A stretch of DNA of 64,000 nucleotides from Chitinophaga sancti (GTDB taxonomy: Bacteria; Bacteroidota; Bacteroidia; Chitinophagales; Chitinophagaceae), in the NCBI RefSeq assembly GCF_034087045.1, contig NZ_CP139247.1, forward strand, positions 6,350,001-6,414,000. The letters run 5' to 3'. A program made the position numbers and the translations under genes. This document shows, one piece after another, positions 16,978-25,336 of the stretch (the first letter of the stretch is position 1; the number at the start of each line of letters is the position of its first letter). The notes beneath the pieces were generated by a model that was not told the DNA's origin, ran no database searches, and saw only the letters and a program-made list of their open reading frames with translations.

Positions 16978-18528
16978 TTATTTGTATTCCGAAGCTCCGC
17001 GGATGTTATTATGAGCAGGTAGCATTCCATTCGCTGTTGATTCATCCCCAAACGCTATTTGCTCCAGACCTGTCTGTAGTATTCTTTTTATTATCGTGTA
17101 ATTATATGCTCCATAGTAAGTCGCCCTTTGTACTGCTAATATTAATCTTTGACGACCAACCTTCTTTTCATAACTAAGTATACCAATACAGCTACGATAG
17201 GCAGTTTCAGGGTATGTGACTGTTTCCAGAATATGAGTAATATAATCCTGCACTATTGGCGATATGCCTTCAGCCCAACTAATAAATTTATCAGGATTCC
17301 ATTCACTAACGAACTGATGAGAAGAGGACATGTGATTATGTATGGTTGAGTGCCCATATCGTTTTGAACTCCGCGAGTGATAGGCGATGCGTTCTTTGTT
17401 GTAAAAAACAGATACTTGCGTGGGCGAGTAAATGATCTTGACTTTGCACCCAATAAATCTGTAGGGAACACTGTAGTAATGCTTATCTTCTGACAACTGA
17501 ACATAACCATTTTTCATAACTGTGGCCTCCTTAAACTTTTTAAGTTCGAACCGGGTAATTGGCAGTGGGTTTAACAGGTGACGTTCTTCCTGCTCAAAAA
17601 GTACTTTCCTGCTGATAGGCTTCTGTTGGAAAGGTTTATTATTATGTTCATTCAGTAGTTCCAGGATTGCATCATTTAGAGTTTGGATGCTATAAAATAC
17701 CCGGTTGCGTAATGGTGCAAAGATCCTTGAGTAAGCAATGTTAACTGCTCGTTCCACATGTGCCTTGTCCCTGGGTTTATAACTTCTGGCGGGCAGGACT
17801 GTTATTCCATAGTGGTTAGCAAAATCCAAAAAATCAGGATTGACTTCAGGTTCATATTTATCAGCCTTTACAACAGCACTTTTTAGATTGTCCGGTACCA
17901 AAGCTTTAGGTACTCCTCCAATAAAAAGCAGTGCGTTTTCTGTTGCCATTATAAAATCTTCTTTCCTCTGCGAAGGAACAGCCTGTACATAAGTAAGCTG
18001 ACTGTATCCTAAAACAGCAACATATACTTCTACCTCTGTCACCTGGCCGGAGTTGCGATCAACTATTATTAGTTTTTTGCCTGTAAAATCAATGAATAGT
18101 TTATCAGCAGGCTGGTGTTCAAAGAAAAGCGTAGCTGACCTGCTTCTTTTCCATTGGCTAAAGTGTGCGCAAAACCGGGAATAACTAAATCCGGAAGGAT
18201 ACTGTTGTTTGTATTCACCCCATAAAATCCATCTCGTCACACCTGTTCTTGATAATTCCTGCTCAAAATATGGGAATAACTCTTCCAGGTTAGCCAGGCG
18301 CTCCTGGTCTTCAGGATCCGGATCTTCAAGTAATGCCTCAAGAGCTGTATCTTCCATTTTTAGTAGCACCGCAGCATCTAACCCTTTGATTTCGATAAGG
18401 CGTAAATACTTTTTGACTGTATTACGAGCTATCGATACAGCTTTTGCAATCGTTTGAAGTGGAGTGCCTTCATTACGCAACATGATAATTTGCTTCAACT
18501 TACTCATGATAATCGTTTTTCCAGCCAT
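16978..18528 (-). CDS. istA: IS21 IstA transposase
   Basis: This transposase has an N-terminal HTH (MSKLKQIIMLRNEG, then IAKAVSIARNTVKKYLRLI) and an rve/DDE integrase core. LFIDFTGKKLIIVDRNSG gives the first Asp, VPDNLKSAVVKADKYEP the second, and KAHVERAVNIAY the Glu. A C-terminal DNA-binding part follows. The frame is open to an ATG at 18582, but MAGKTIIMSKLKQ starting at 18528 matches the usual start of this group; the choice is uncertain. It acts with IstB on the element's repeated ends. Confidence 0.92.
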   Translation of the reverse strand: MAGKTIIMSKLKQIIMLRNEGTPLQTIAKAVSIARNTVKKYLRLIEIKGLDAAVLLKMEDTALEALLEDPDPEDQERLANLEELFPYFEQELSRTGVTRWILWGEYKQQYPSGFSYSRFCAHFSQWKRSRSATLFFEHQPADKLFIDFTGKKLIIVDRNSGQVTEVEVYVAVLGYSQLTYVQAVPSQRKEDFIMATENALLFIGGVPKALVPDNLKSAVVKADKYEPEVNPDFLDFANHYGITVLPARSYKPRDKAHVERAVNIAYSRIFAPLRNRVFYSIQTLNDAILELLNEHNNKPFQQKPISRKVLFEQEERHLLNPLPITRFELKKFKEATVMKNGYVQLSEDKHYYSVPYRFIGCKVKIIYSPTQVSVFYNKERIAYHSRSSKRYGHSTIHNHMSSSHQFVSEWNPDKFISWAEGISPIVQDYITHILETVTYPETAYRSCIGILSYEKKVGRQRLILAVQRATYYGAYNYTIIKRILQTGLEQIAFGDESTANGMLPAHNNIRGASEYK

Positions 18529-18590
18529 GGATCCGCAGTCTTTTGAGGTAAAACTGCAAAGCAAAACGATTATAGGCACCATACCAAAGG

Positions 18591-18823
18591 GTGGTCAGGA
18601 TTGCAGGAATGTCAGCATAAATAGCTTACCAGGTGGTCAAGATGGTAAGAATGGCAGTTGCTCATGATACCTCAAGTGGTCAGGATCACAGGAATGATCC
18701 TGAATGGACCATTCTTGGGGTGGTCAAAATCACAGGAATACCATTTTATGCTAATGGTCAACATGCCAGGAAGTGATGGTCAGAATGCTGAGAAAGGGTG
18801 GTCACAATGCATAGGAATATACA
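18591..18823 (+). repeat. Multiple transposase-binding repeats at the IS21 left end
   Basis: About seven direct copies of TGGTCA-xx-AT-xxx-AGGAA occur between istA and the terminal CA (units begin near 18592, 18633, 18677, 18721, 18754, 18776 and 18799). A shorter set is present at the other end on the opposite strand (TGACCATCG and TGACCACC near 16163-16190). Repeated internal ends are characteristic of IS21 elements and bind IstA. Confidence 0.8.
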
Positions 18824-19387
18824 ACCAAACAGCATTTTAGAGAATGGTTACAAGAAAATCATTTAACAAAAGATGCTGTTTGGCTTATTTTTTATAAGAA
18901 GCATACTGGCAAACCATCAGTAGCCCGGACTGATGCAGTTGACGAAGCCCTTTGTTTTGGTTGGATAGATAGTAAAGGGGAAACGATAGACAAGGATACA
19001 TTTAGGCAATATTTTTGCAAACGGAAACCAACAAGCACTTGGAGTAAAATCAACAAACAAAAAATTGAAATCTTAGCGGCAAAGGGATTAATGGCAGACG
19101 CAGGTTTTAAGGTTATTGATATAGCAAAACAAAATGGCTCCTGGACAATTTTGGACGAAGCAGAAGAACTTACCGTACCGACAGAATTGGAAAAAGCTTT
19201 TTGCCGTTTTGAGAACTCAAAAGACTATTTTTTATCGTTAAGTAAAAGCAAGAAAAAGGTTTTACTATATTGGATAGCACTCGCAAAAACAGACATAACA
19301 CAGCTAAAAAGAATTTTAGAAATTGCTGAAAATGCGTCTCAAAATCAACTGCCGAAACAATTTAGACCAAAGAAAAACTGCATATAA
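18824..19387 (+). pseudogene. YdeI/OmpD-associated family protein, 3' part after IS21
   Basis: Without the IS element and one copy of ACCAAA, the frame continues from the 5' fragment as QHFREWLQENHLTKDAVWLI, then KHTGKPSVARTDAVDEALCFGWIDSK and KPTSTWSKINK, the hallmark of the YdeI/OmpD-associated family. It then runs to the stop at 19387 with the C-terminal helical region. The joined protein would be about 200 residues, normal for the family, whose biochemical role is unclear. An in-frame ATG at 19091 could express only the C-terminal 98 residues. Confidence 0.75.
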
Positions 19388-19390
19388 AAA

Positions 19391-19422
19391 GATTTATATT
19401 TATAATATGTAAATCATTTTTT
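19391..19422. terminator. Bidirectional terminator between convergent genes
   Basis: A 9-bp AT-rich stem (GATTTATAT paired with ATGTAAATC, one G-U pair) is followed on the plus strand by ATTTTTT and on the minus strand by TTTTT. It sits at the junction of the YdeI-type gene (plus) and the HxlR gene (minus) and overlaps the HxlR stop codon. Confidence 0.5.
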
Positions 19423-19746
19423 ATTAATCACTTGTTTGTGGTTTTTTCCCCAGACAACCATTTGTTCCAATATGGGCAACAACGAATAGGTGTATTGAGA
19501 TAACTTGTATTCTACTGAAAGCGGACTATCAAAAACCTTTCTTTCAATTAATTTGTTTTCTTCAAGGTGTTTCAACTCTTTTGATAATACCCGTGTGGTA
19601 ATGTTTGGGACATTTCGTTGTATTTCCCGATAACGACTACAACCTTTGTTCAATGCCGTCAATATAGGCATTTTCCATTTCCCGCCTATTACAAATAATG
19701 TGTCTTGCAAGTGTTTCATTGCTTCTTCGTCTGTCATTCCTTTCAT
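19414..19746 (-). CDS. HxlR-family transcriptional regulator
   Basis: This 110-residue winged-helix regulator has the HxlR signature: LFVIGGKWKMPILTALNKG at the N-terminus, then SRYREIQRNVPNITTRVLSKELKHLE and the wing region ending LLPILEQMVVWG (quoted in pieces). It is divergent from a short-chain dehydrogenase gene with an 81-bp gap. HxlR proteins beside SDR or NmrA genes usually respond to electrophiles or redox signals and control the divergent gene. Confidence 0.88.
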   Translation of the reverse strand: MKGMTDEEAMKHLQDTLFVIGGKWKMPILTALNKGCSRYREIQRNVPNITTRVLSKELKHLEENKLIERKVFDSPLSVEYKLSQYTYSLLPILEQMVVWGKNHKQVINKK

Positions 19747-19756
19747 AATTCATTTT

Positions 19757-19805
19757 GGTATCCTTTTGAATACTGGTTGTAAAAGTATATCATTTTACTG
19801 ATACC
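19757..19805. promoter_or_regulatory. Candidate HxlR operator and SDR promoter
   Basis: The HxlR-SDR intergenic region contains an interrupted palindrome, GGTATC (19757-19762) and GATACC (19800-19805). On the plus strand a TTG (in GGTTGTAAAA) stands about 22 bases before TACCTTTA, close to the Bacteroidetes TTG / TAnnTTTG promoter pattern. The downstream half-site overlaps the -7-like element, as a repressor site would. Confidence 0.35.
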
Positions 19806-19827
19806 TTTACATTAAAAATTAAACGAA

Positions 19828-20652
19828 ATGAGTAATAAGAAAGTAGCATTAATCACAGGTGCTTCGGCAGGAATGGGTAAAGAAACTGCAAAACTGTTAG
19901 TACAAAAAGGCTATATCGTATATGGTGTAGCTCGTAGAACAGAAAAAATGAAAGACTTGGAAAAATTGGGTGTCCACACATTAGAAATGGACATTACCAA
20001 TGATCAATCAATGGTCATGGTTGTAGAAAAAATTATTGCAACCGAAAAACGGATTGACGTATTAGTTAATTCCGCAGGTTTTGGCTCTCACGGAGCAATT
20101 GAAGACGTGCCAATAGCTGACGCAAGGTATCAACTAGAAGTAAATCTATTTGGCTTGGTAAGATTAACACAGTTGGTACTACCTTATATGAGAAAAAACA
20201 AATTCGGGAAAATTCTCAATATCACCTCAATCGGGGGAAAATTTGCCGGACCTTTCGGCGGTTGGTATCACGCAAGTAAATTTGCATTAGAAGGTTTAAG
20301 TGACAGCCTTCGCAACGAAGTAAAATCATTCGGAATAGACGTAATCGTTATTGAGCCAGGGTCAATAAAAACAGAATGGGGAAACATTGCTATGGACAAT
20401 TTGCGGAAAGTGTCAGAGAGCGAAAATTCAGCCTATAAAAAAGGTGCGTTAAGTTTTGCAGCATCAGTTGAAAAACTTGAAAGCAAATCTTCAGACCCAA
20501 AAGTTATAGTTGATTTAATTTACAAAGCTATTGAAGCAAAAAATCCCAAAGCAAGATATGCAGGTGGTTTTATGGCAAAACCTACTCTCTTTATGCGAAA
20601 AATACTGTCGGACAAACTGCTTGACAAAGTAATTAAAAGTCAATTCTCATAA
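19828..20652 (+). CDS. Short-chain dehydrogenase/reductase (SDR)
   Basis: This 274-residue classical SDR has cofactor-binding TGASAGMGKETAKLL at the N-terminus, NSAGFG, and the catalytic Ser and YHASK (Tyr and Lys about residues 150-154). Helices after PGSIKTEWG complete the fold. The Arg residues after strand 2 (VARRTEK) suggest NADP(H). The substrate is unknown. It is paired divergently with HxlR, which probably represses it. Confidence 0.88.
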   Translation: MSNKKVALITGASAGMGKETAKLLVQKGYIVYGVARRTEKMKDLEKLGVHTLEMDITNDQSMVMVVEKIIATEKRIDVLVNSAGFGSHGAIEDVPIADARYQLEVNLFGLVRLTQLVLPYMRKNKFGKILNITSIGGKFAGPFGGWYHASKFALEGLSDSLRNEVKSFGIDVIVIEPGSIKTEWGNIAMDNLRKVSESENSAYKKGALSFAASVEKLESKSSDPKVIVDLIYKAIEAKNPKARYAGGFMAKPTLFMRKILSDKLLDKVIKSQFS

Positions 20653-20905
20653 AACAATACACAAACGACAAAAGCCCGTGCCGGTATATTTTGCAGGTCT
20701 AAAAAAACATCGAACAGATTTCGACAGAATAGCCAAGCCCTTCAGCCACAAGAAAAACCGGACTTCTCAGGAACAATAAAAGAGTCAAGCTTAAACCCAA
20801 TAATATGACTTTTGCAAATAGTTCATTTTAACTACAAAAACAGTCATATTGGCTACATCCGCTTTTTGAAACTGCTGCAATTTTGCATAAACAAAAAGCA
20901 GAAAT

Positions 20906-21250
20906 ATGAATATTGCAACTGTAATTGCCGAAGAATTTGACAAACCATTTTCGGGCCGAACAGTGAGATATATTGCCAGCGATGAAGTTTCGCCTAATGA
21001 AGTAGCCCAAATTTTGGGAGAAACCATTGGTAAACCCGGGCTAAAATGGATCTCCATTCCATCTGATCAATTTCTGGAAGGGTTATTATGTGCTGGTTTT
21101 AATCATAATACAGCAAAAGGATTGGTAGAAATGAATACTGGAAGAGTTCAAAATCTGTATGATGATTATAACAGTAATAGACCTGTATTGGGTAGTGTAA
21201 AAATGAAAGATTTTGCGAAGGAGTTTGCATTTGTGTACAATCAACAATAA
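20906..21250 (+). pseudogene. NmrA-like NAD(P)-binding protein, C-terminal part only
   Basis: The 114 residues match the C-terminal half of NmrA-family atypical SDRs (GRTVRYIASDEVSPNEVAQIL, then LKWISIPSDQFLEG and GLVEMNTGR). The N-terminal Rossmann motif (GATGxxG) is absent, and the ~250 bases upstream contain no matching frame. It is probably a remnant. Such genes commonly neighbour HxlR and SDR genes. Confidence 0.6.
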
Positions 21251-21281
21251 GCATTTAGATTTTTAAATTAGAAAACAAACA

Positions 21282-22127
21282 ATGAGTAATACAGAAAACA
21301 AAACTTGGTTTATTACAGGAGCTTCAAAAGGTTTAGGCTTAGCTCTCACAAAATACTTATTAGAAACAGGTCAGCAAGTTGTTGCAACTTCCCGTAATGC
21401 CACCTCAATTATAGCTGAATGTGGCAACAATGAAAATTTGTTGGCAGTGAATATGGATATAACCAACGAAACAGCAATTAAAAATGCAGTTGCTAAAACC
21501 ATTGCCCGATTTGGTTCAATTGATGTAATAGTAAACAATGCTGGTTATGGACTGGTTGGGGCTTTGGAGGAACTTACTGACGCAGAAATTAGAAGTACAA
21601 TGGATGTTAATCTATTTGGAACCATAAATGTTATACGTGTAGTGATGCCCCATTTAAGAAAACAGAAGATCGGCTATATTATCAATATTTCATCTATAGC
21701 AGGGTACATTGGGTCGTCATTTTCTGGTAGTTATGATGCAGCAAAATTTGCTGTTATTGGCTTAACGGAATCACTTCATAATGAAGTGAAAGATTTAGGC
21801 ATAAAAGTCACCGTAGTAATTCCAGGCTTATTTAGAACCAATTTTATGAATAACGATTCACTTCAAATTGCTTCGAACTTAATTGGTGATTACAAATCAG
21901 AAGAGCAAATGAAAATGTGGCAACAATATAGCGGTTATCAGCCTGGCGACCCTAATAAATTTGCAATAGCTTTAAAAAACGTAACTGAATTAGAAAACCC
22001 ACCGTTGCATTTATTGTTAGGAAGCGATGCTTACCAAATGGCAATGGAAAAAATGAAAGCAAATATAGATGAATTTCAAAAGTGGCAATCAGTTTCAACA
22101 TCAACTGACTTTGCAGCAAATGCTTAA
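21282..22127 (+). CDS. Short-chain dehydrogenase/reductase (SDR)
   Basis: This 281-residue SDR has TGASKGLGLALTKYL for cofactor binding, NNAGYG, SSIAGYIGS with the catalytic Ser and YDAAK with Tyr and Lys. The basic residue after strand 2 (TSRN) is compatible with NADP(H). An AraC regulator gene follows 54 bp downstream on the same strand, a frequent arrangement in Bacteroidetes. The substrate is unknown. Confidence 0.88.
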   Translation: MSNTENKTWFITGASKGLGLALTKYLLETGQQVVATSRNATSIIAECGNNENLLAVNMDITNETAIKNAVAKTIARFGSIDVIVNNAGYGLVGALEELTDAEIRSTMDVNLFGTINVIRVVMPHLRKQKIGYIINISSIAGYIGSSFSGSYDAAKFAVIGLTESLHNEVKDLGIKVTVVIPGLFRTNFMNNDSLQIASNLIGDYKSEEQMKMWQQYSGYQPGDPNKFAIALKNVTELENPPLHLLLGSDAYQMAMEKMKANIDEFQKWQSVSTSTDFAANA

Positions 22128-22180
22128 TAGTATGCCTTCTAATTTTTACTTTTACAAAACATATAATAATGCTTTAATCA

Positions 22181-23101
22181 ATGTTGGGCAAGAAATTAAT
22201 TAAGATAAAAACAATTAGTGAATATCATAGGCTTAGGGGCTTACCTAAGCCTATGCATCCATTGATAAGTATTGTTAATTTTAGTAGTATTGAATATACA
22301 GAAGAAACAGAAGAAGTAAATTGGATATTCGATTTCTATTCCATTTCCTTAAAAAGAAACTTCGGCAGTAAGTTTACATACGGGCAACAGCAATATGATT
22401 TTGATGATGGAATATTGTTCTTTATGTCACCAGGCCAACTTTTTGGTGTAAAAATCGAAGATAAAAATAAGTTTCATCCTAGCGGCTACATGCTATTAGT
22501 ACATCCAGATTTTTTATGGAATACATCTTTGGCGGCAACCATAAAACAATACGATTTTTTTGACTATTCCGTAAACGAAGCTTTGTTTTTGTCAGATAAG
22601 GAAGAAAGGATCATTAATGGAATCATTGAAAATATCAATCAGGAATGTCATTCAAATATTGACAAGTATAGCAAGCAAATCATCATTTCACATATTGAAA
22701 CCCTGCTAAATTATTCAGAAAGGTTTTATAATCGACAATTCATAACAAGAGAGAAAGCCAATCACCAAATCTTGGAACAATTGGAAAATCTATTATCTGA
22801 ATATTTCAATAGCGATGATTTGATTTCAAAGGGATTGCCTTCAGTTCAATTCGTTGCAGAAAATTTACATGTTTCACCAAGTTATTTGGGCAATTTGCTA
22901 CGGGTACTTACAGGACAGAACACACAACAACACATACACAACAAACTGATTGAAAAAGCAAAAGAGAAACTATCAACTACAGACTTAACGGTAAGTGAAA
23001 TTGCCTATCAATTAGGATTTGAACATTCACAATCATTCAGTAAACTATTTAAGATAAAGACAAGCGTTTCTCCATTGGCGTTTAGACAGTCGTTTAATTG
23101 A
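22181..23101 (+). CDS. AraC-family transcriptional regulator
   Basis: This 306-residue protein has an N-terminal cupin-like domain and a C-terminal AraC HTH pair. The first HTH includes VQFVAENLHVSPSYLGNLLRVLTG and the second VSEIAYQLGFEHSQSFSKLFK. It lies just after an SDR gene that it probably controls. It is clearly distinct from the AraC proteins at 6558 and 14051. Confidence 0.88.
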   Translation: MLGKKLIKIKTISEYHRLRGLPKPMHPLISIVNFSSIEYTEETEEVNWIFDFYSISLKRNFGSKFTYGQQQYDFDDGILFFMSPGQLFGVKIEDKNKFHPSGYMLLVHPDFLWNTSLAATIKQYDFFDYSVNEALFLSDKEERIINGIIENINQECHSNIDKYSKQIIISHIETLLNYSERFYNRQFITREKANHQILEQLENLLSEYFNSDDLISKGLPSVQFVAENLHVSPSYLGNLLRVLTGQNTQQHIHNKLIEKAKEKLSTTDLTVSEIAYQLGFEHSQSFSKLFKIKTSVSPLAFRQSFN

Positions 23102-23114
23102 GGTTCATTTTTCA

Positions 23115-23161
23115 AGCCGTTGGTTAGTAAAAAATGTTTGCAGGAAGCCTATTTTCTTATT
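23115..23161 (+). pseudogene. 47-bp remnant of an AraC gene
   Basis: This stretch matches positions 14663-14710 (inside the AraC gene at 14051) with two substitutions and one missing A. In the original it encodes SRWLVKKRLQEAHFLI, the helix between the two HTH units. The A deletion destroys the frame. It shows that a second copy of that AraC gene, or of its region, once lay here and was mostly lost. Confidence 0.6.
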
Positions 23162-23369
23162 CAGAGGAAAAATATTTGATACGAAATTTAAAAATACAAA
23201 CGCACAATAATAGCTTGGCTATTATAATGGAGCGAAACCGCTAAGTTGAACTGCAGTTATTCAATTGTTTCTAAGAATCATGCTGGCGTTCTATCTGGCG
23301 GCCCCGGAGGTAGAGAATGATCGCCGCTCACTCAATACCATTGCCGGCTGGGAGCGGATTACGAACGGC

Positions 23370-23406
23370 AAAAAAAGGACCGGCTTCCAAAATTGGAAGC
23401 CGGTCC
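23370..23406 (-). terminator. Intrinsic terminator reading leftward
   Basis: A perfect 14-bp GC-rich stem (23377-23390 with 23393-23406) is followed on the minus strand by seven T residues (23370-23376). It lies ~150 bp downstream of the MaoC-type gene and would terminate that transcript. The small plus-strand ORF at 23265-23447 reads straight through this hairpin and is not a gene. Confidence 0.75.
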
Positions 23407-23553
23407 GAAGAGGTGATCCAGCCGTTACGAATTTCGAACCAAATTAGCCTATATCCAGCAATAACAGTTGATTATAACAATTATAGATATAGTTTTTTGC
23501 ATCATCTAACAGTATTCAGAATAGGTACGTTTGACGTAATATATACGTAGCCA

Positions 23554-24012
23554 CTATACAAAATGATACAGGAAAACAACATTACCAGTGTAGGCAGGTT
23601 TGGGCTGATCTTTAATAATAAGCGTAGCCTCAATAATAACTTTGGTAACACCCCTTAAATTGGCGATCGAATTGAGTTTGGCTTTCAGCTGCACCTCATT
23701 ATCCACCAAAACGGGCTGGCCAAATTTTAAATTCTCGATTCCATAGTTTATCTCCATTTTAATATTACGTACGTCCGCAATTTGTTTCCAGAGATAAGGA
23801 ATCAATGATAAAGTCAAATAGCCGTGAGCGATAGTGGCATGAAATGGGCCTTCGCGTTTAGCTTTTTCCTGGTCTGTATGTATCCATTGATGATCCAGGG
23901 TTGCATCAGCAAATTTATTAATCTGTTCCTGGCCTATTTTATGCCAGTTGGAAGCACCTAATTCTTTACCAAGATACGTCTTGTACTCTTCAAAAGTATT
24001 GATTATTATCAT
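23554..24012 (-). CDS. MaoC-family (R)-specific enoyl-CoA hydratase-like protein
   Basis: This 152-residue hot-dog fold protein has the MaoC hydratase 2 motif: INKFADATLDHQWIHTD carries the catalytic Asp40 and His45, and IAHGYLTLSL follows. Such enzymes hydrate or dehydrate enoyl/3-hydroxyacyl thioesters in fatty-acid or polyhydroxyalkanoate metabolism. It stands alone between accessory DNA and the PKS locus. It could be an accessory dehydratase for the polyketide, but it is not in the PKS operon and is separated by a transposase remnant. Confidence 0.82.
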   Translation of the reverse strand: MIIINTFEEYKTYLGKELGASNWHKIGQEQINKFADATLDHQWIHTDQEKAKREGPFHATIAHGYLTLSLIPYLWKQIADVRNIKMEINYGIENLKFGQPVLVDNEVQLKAKLNSIANLRGVTKVIIEATLIIKDQPKPAYTGNVVFLYHFV

Positions 24013-24148
24013 GTTTCTTTATTGTCAATCCTATTCAAATACCGCTCAATACCACATTTCATCGACGGGAGCAGTAAGTCTGTATTAAAATAGGAGGCAA
24101 AATATTCAAAAAATATTCAAAAGAAGTTTATTTTTTTAATGAAGTTGT

Positions 24149-24436
24149 TTAGTCTTTAAATTTTCTACAAAAGATGATAATAATTGCGATCCACTGCAAT
24201 GCTTTCCAGTTAGCAACTTTAGTTTCAAATCGAATCAGTAGCGCTTTGAAGCTATCCATCCAAGCATTCGCTTGTTCAATTTTATATCGTCTTTTATACA
24301 ATTGATCATCAAAGTATTGATATAATGTGGTTATTTTCTTTCTATTACGAGGATTGGAGGCAATATTTGCTTCCAGTCCCTTTTCTAAGCAATACTCTCT
24401 AAATACTGTTCCATCAAAACCTGCATCTGCATTCTA
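24149..24436 (-). pseudogene. DDE transposase (IS5-type) C-terminal fragment
   Basis: The minus strand reads NADAGFDGTVFREYCLEKG, then KRRYKIEQANAWMDSF and a hydrophobic end to the TAA at 24149-24151. This is the C-terminal third of an IS5/IS4-group transposase, including the catalytic Glu region (YKIEQANAW). A TAG directly precedes the fragment and nothing recognisable continues upstream. It is a dead remnant at the edge of the PKS region. Confidence 0.65.
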
Positions 24437-24808
24437 TATATAAAAAGTATTACAAAATGTATCCTTATTTTATCCGGCTTCCAACCGATGGCATTTTAAT
24501 AAATTCTCCCCCTCATTTCTGCTAATTGCCATGCTGAAAATGGAACCCGCATTCAATTGCCTGTCAGCTAATTTGATTTTGCGATTTAGATAAAATACTA
24601 TACCTTGGTTGCTAAGATATAGCATATTCACATGAATACCTGTTTGTTCTTTGGCGTCCTGAGTGTTGTTCAGATATATTTAACCTTCGAGTCGAGCCAA
24701 GTTAATACAAGCTTATAAATAACCTTAAAGACTTTAAAAGTTCCTTTGTTAAAACCGTAACCCGGGTAATTCAATACAATTAAACAGATAATATATATAT
24801 CATCAAAC
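24437..24808. other. Gene-free stretch upstream of the FabZ-like gene
   Basis: No intact gene is present. On the minus strand an open stretch of ~70 codons (about 24480-24690, including DAKEQTGIHVNMLYLSNQG and ADRQLNAGSIF) looks protein-like but has no start and no family I recognise. The last ~100 bases should contain the promoter of the plus-strand dehydratase gene; no clear element is seen. Confidence 0.35.
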
Positions 24809-25234
24809 ATGAAAACTTCCGCTAAATCAGGTGAAATTGAACAGTTAATACCTCATAGACACCCATTTTTGTTTTTAGACGAAATCCTGTCCGTTACTCC
24901 GGAAGGAACTATTGGCCTACATACCTTCCGCCGCTCCAATTCTATATTACAAAAGAATCTTTCCAATTTTGTACCTGGACCCCTTATCATAGAATCAATG
25001 GCACAATGTGGGGGCGCAGGCGTAAAACTCCTTGGTGTCATGGATGGGCTTTTTGGACTTGTAAGTATTGAGCATGCCGAGTTTTTTAAAGTTGCTGAAT
25101 ATGATCAGGAATTAAAATATGTTATTAAAAATATCAAGTTAAGTGGCAACATCATTAAACAATCAGGCGTAGCCTATAGTCAAGATGTACCTGTGGCAGA
25201 AGCTTCCTGGATGTGCGTAAAGCTATCAGAATAG
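24809..25234 (+). CDS. FabZ-like 3-hydroxyacyl-ACP dehydratase
   Basis: This 141-residue hot-dog protein has the FabA/FabZ active-site features: IPHRHPFLFLDEI with the catalytic His18, and GPLIIESMAQ with the acidic Glu62. It would dehydrate 3-hydroxyacyl-ACP. It is the only plus-strand gene beside the PKS locus, convergent with the PPTase gene. A stand-alone dehydratase here could serve the PKS in trans or belong to an unrelated lipid pathway; no other fatty-acid gene is nearby. Confidence 0.8.
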   Translation: MKTSAKSGEIEQLIPHRHPFLFLDEILSVTPEGTIGLHTFRRSNSILQKNLSNFVPGPLIIESMAQCGGAGVKLLGVMDGLFGLVSIEHAEFFKVAEYDQELKYVIKNIKLSGNIIKQSGVAYSQDVPVAEASWMCVKLSE

Positions 25235-25270
25235 CTTATTTCTGTTTATCCGCTTCGCGGACAACAATTA

Positions 25271-25321
25271 AACTGTGTTAAAGGACCAAGATAACTTCAG
25301 GCCTTTAAATACAGTTTTTTT
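25271..25321 (+). terminator. Intrinsic terminator of the FabZ-like gene
   Basis: A stem formed by AACTGT-TTAAAGG and CCTTTAA-ACAGTT, with a small bulge and a ~17-base loop, is followed by a run of seven T on the plus strand. It stands between the convergent FabZ-like and PPTase genes. Confidence 0.65.
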
Positions 25322-25336
25322 ATGTCCCCTGATAAC

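Larger units (their letters stand above)
16146..18823 (-). mobile_element. Complete IS21-family insertion sequence
   Basis: The element is 2678 bp long and encodes istA and istB on the minus strand. Its ends are inverted repeats: TGTATAATCTCGT-CATTGTGACCA at 16146 and, on the other strand from 18823, TGTATATTCCTATGCATTGTGACCA, both starting with TG. It is flanked by a 6-bp direct duplication, ACCAAA, at 16140-16145 and 18824-18829. Both ORFs look intact. At least seven copies of a TGGTCAnnATnnnAGGAA-like repeat lie at the istA end. This copy appears recent and possibly still active. Confidence 0.93.

Noticed and set aside
18591..18823. Regularly spaced repeats that could suggest a CRISPR array
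   Set aside because: The repeats are short, imperfect and unevenly spaced, and lie between istA and the element end; they are the usual IS21 transposase-binding repeats.
23265..23447. 60-codon plus-strand ORF
   Set aside because: It reads straight through a perfect terminator hairpin that belongs to the opposite strand; no protein family and no start signal.
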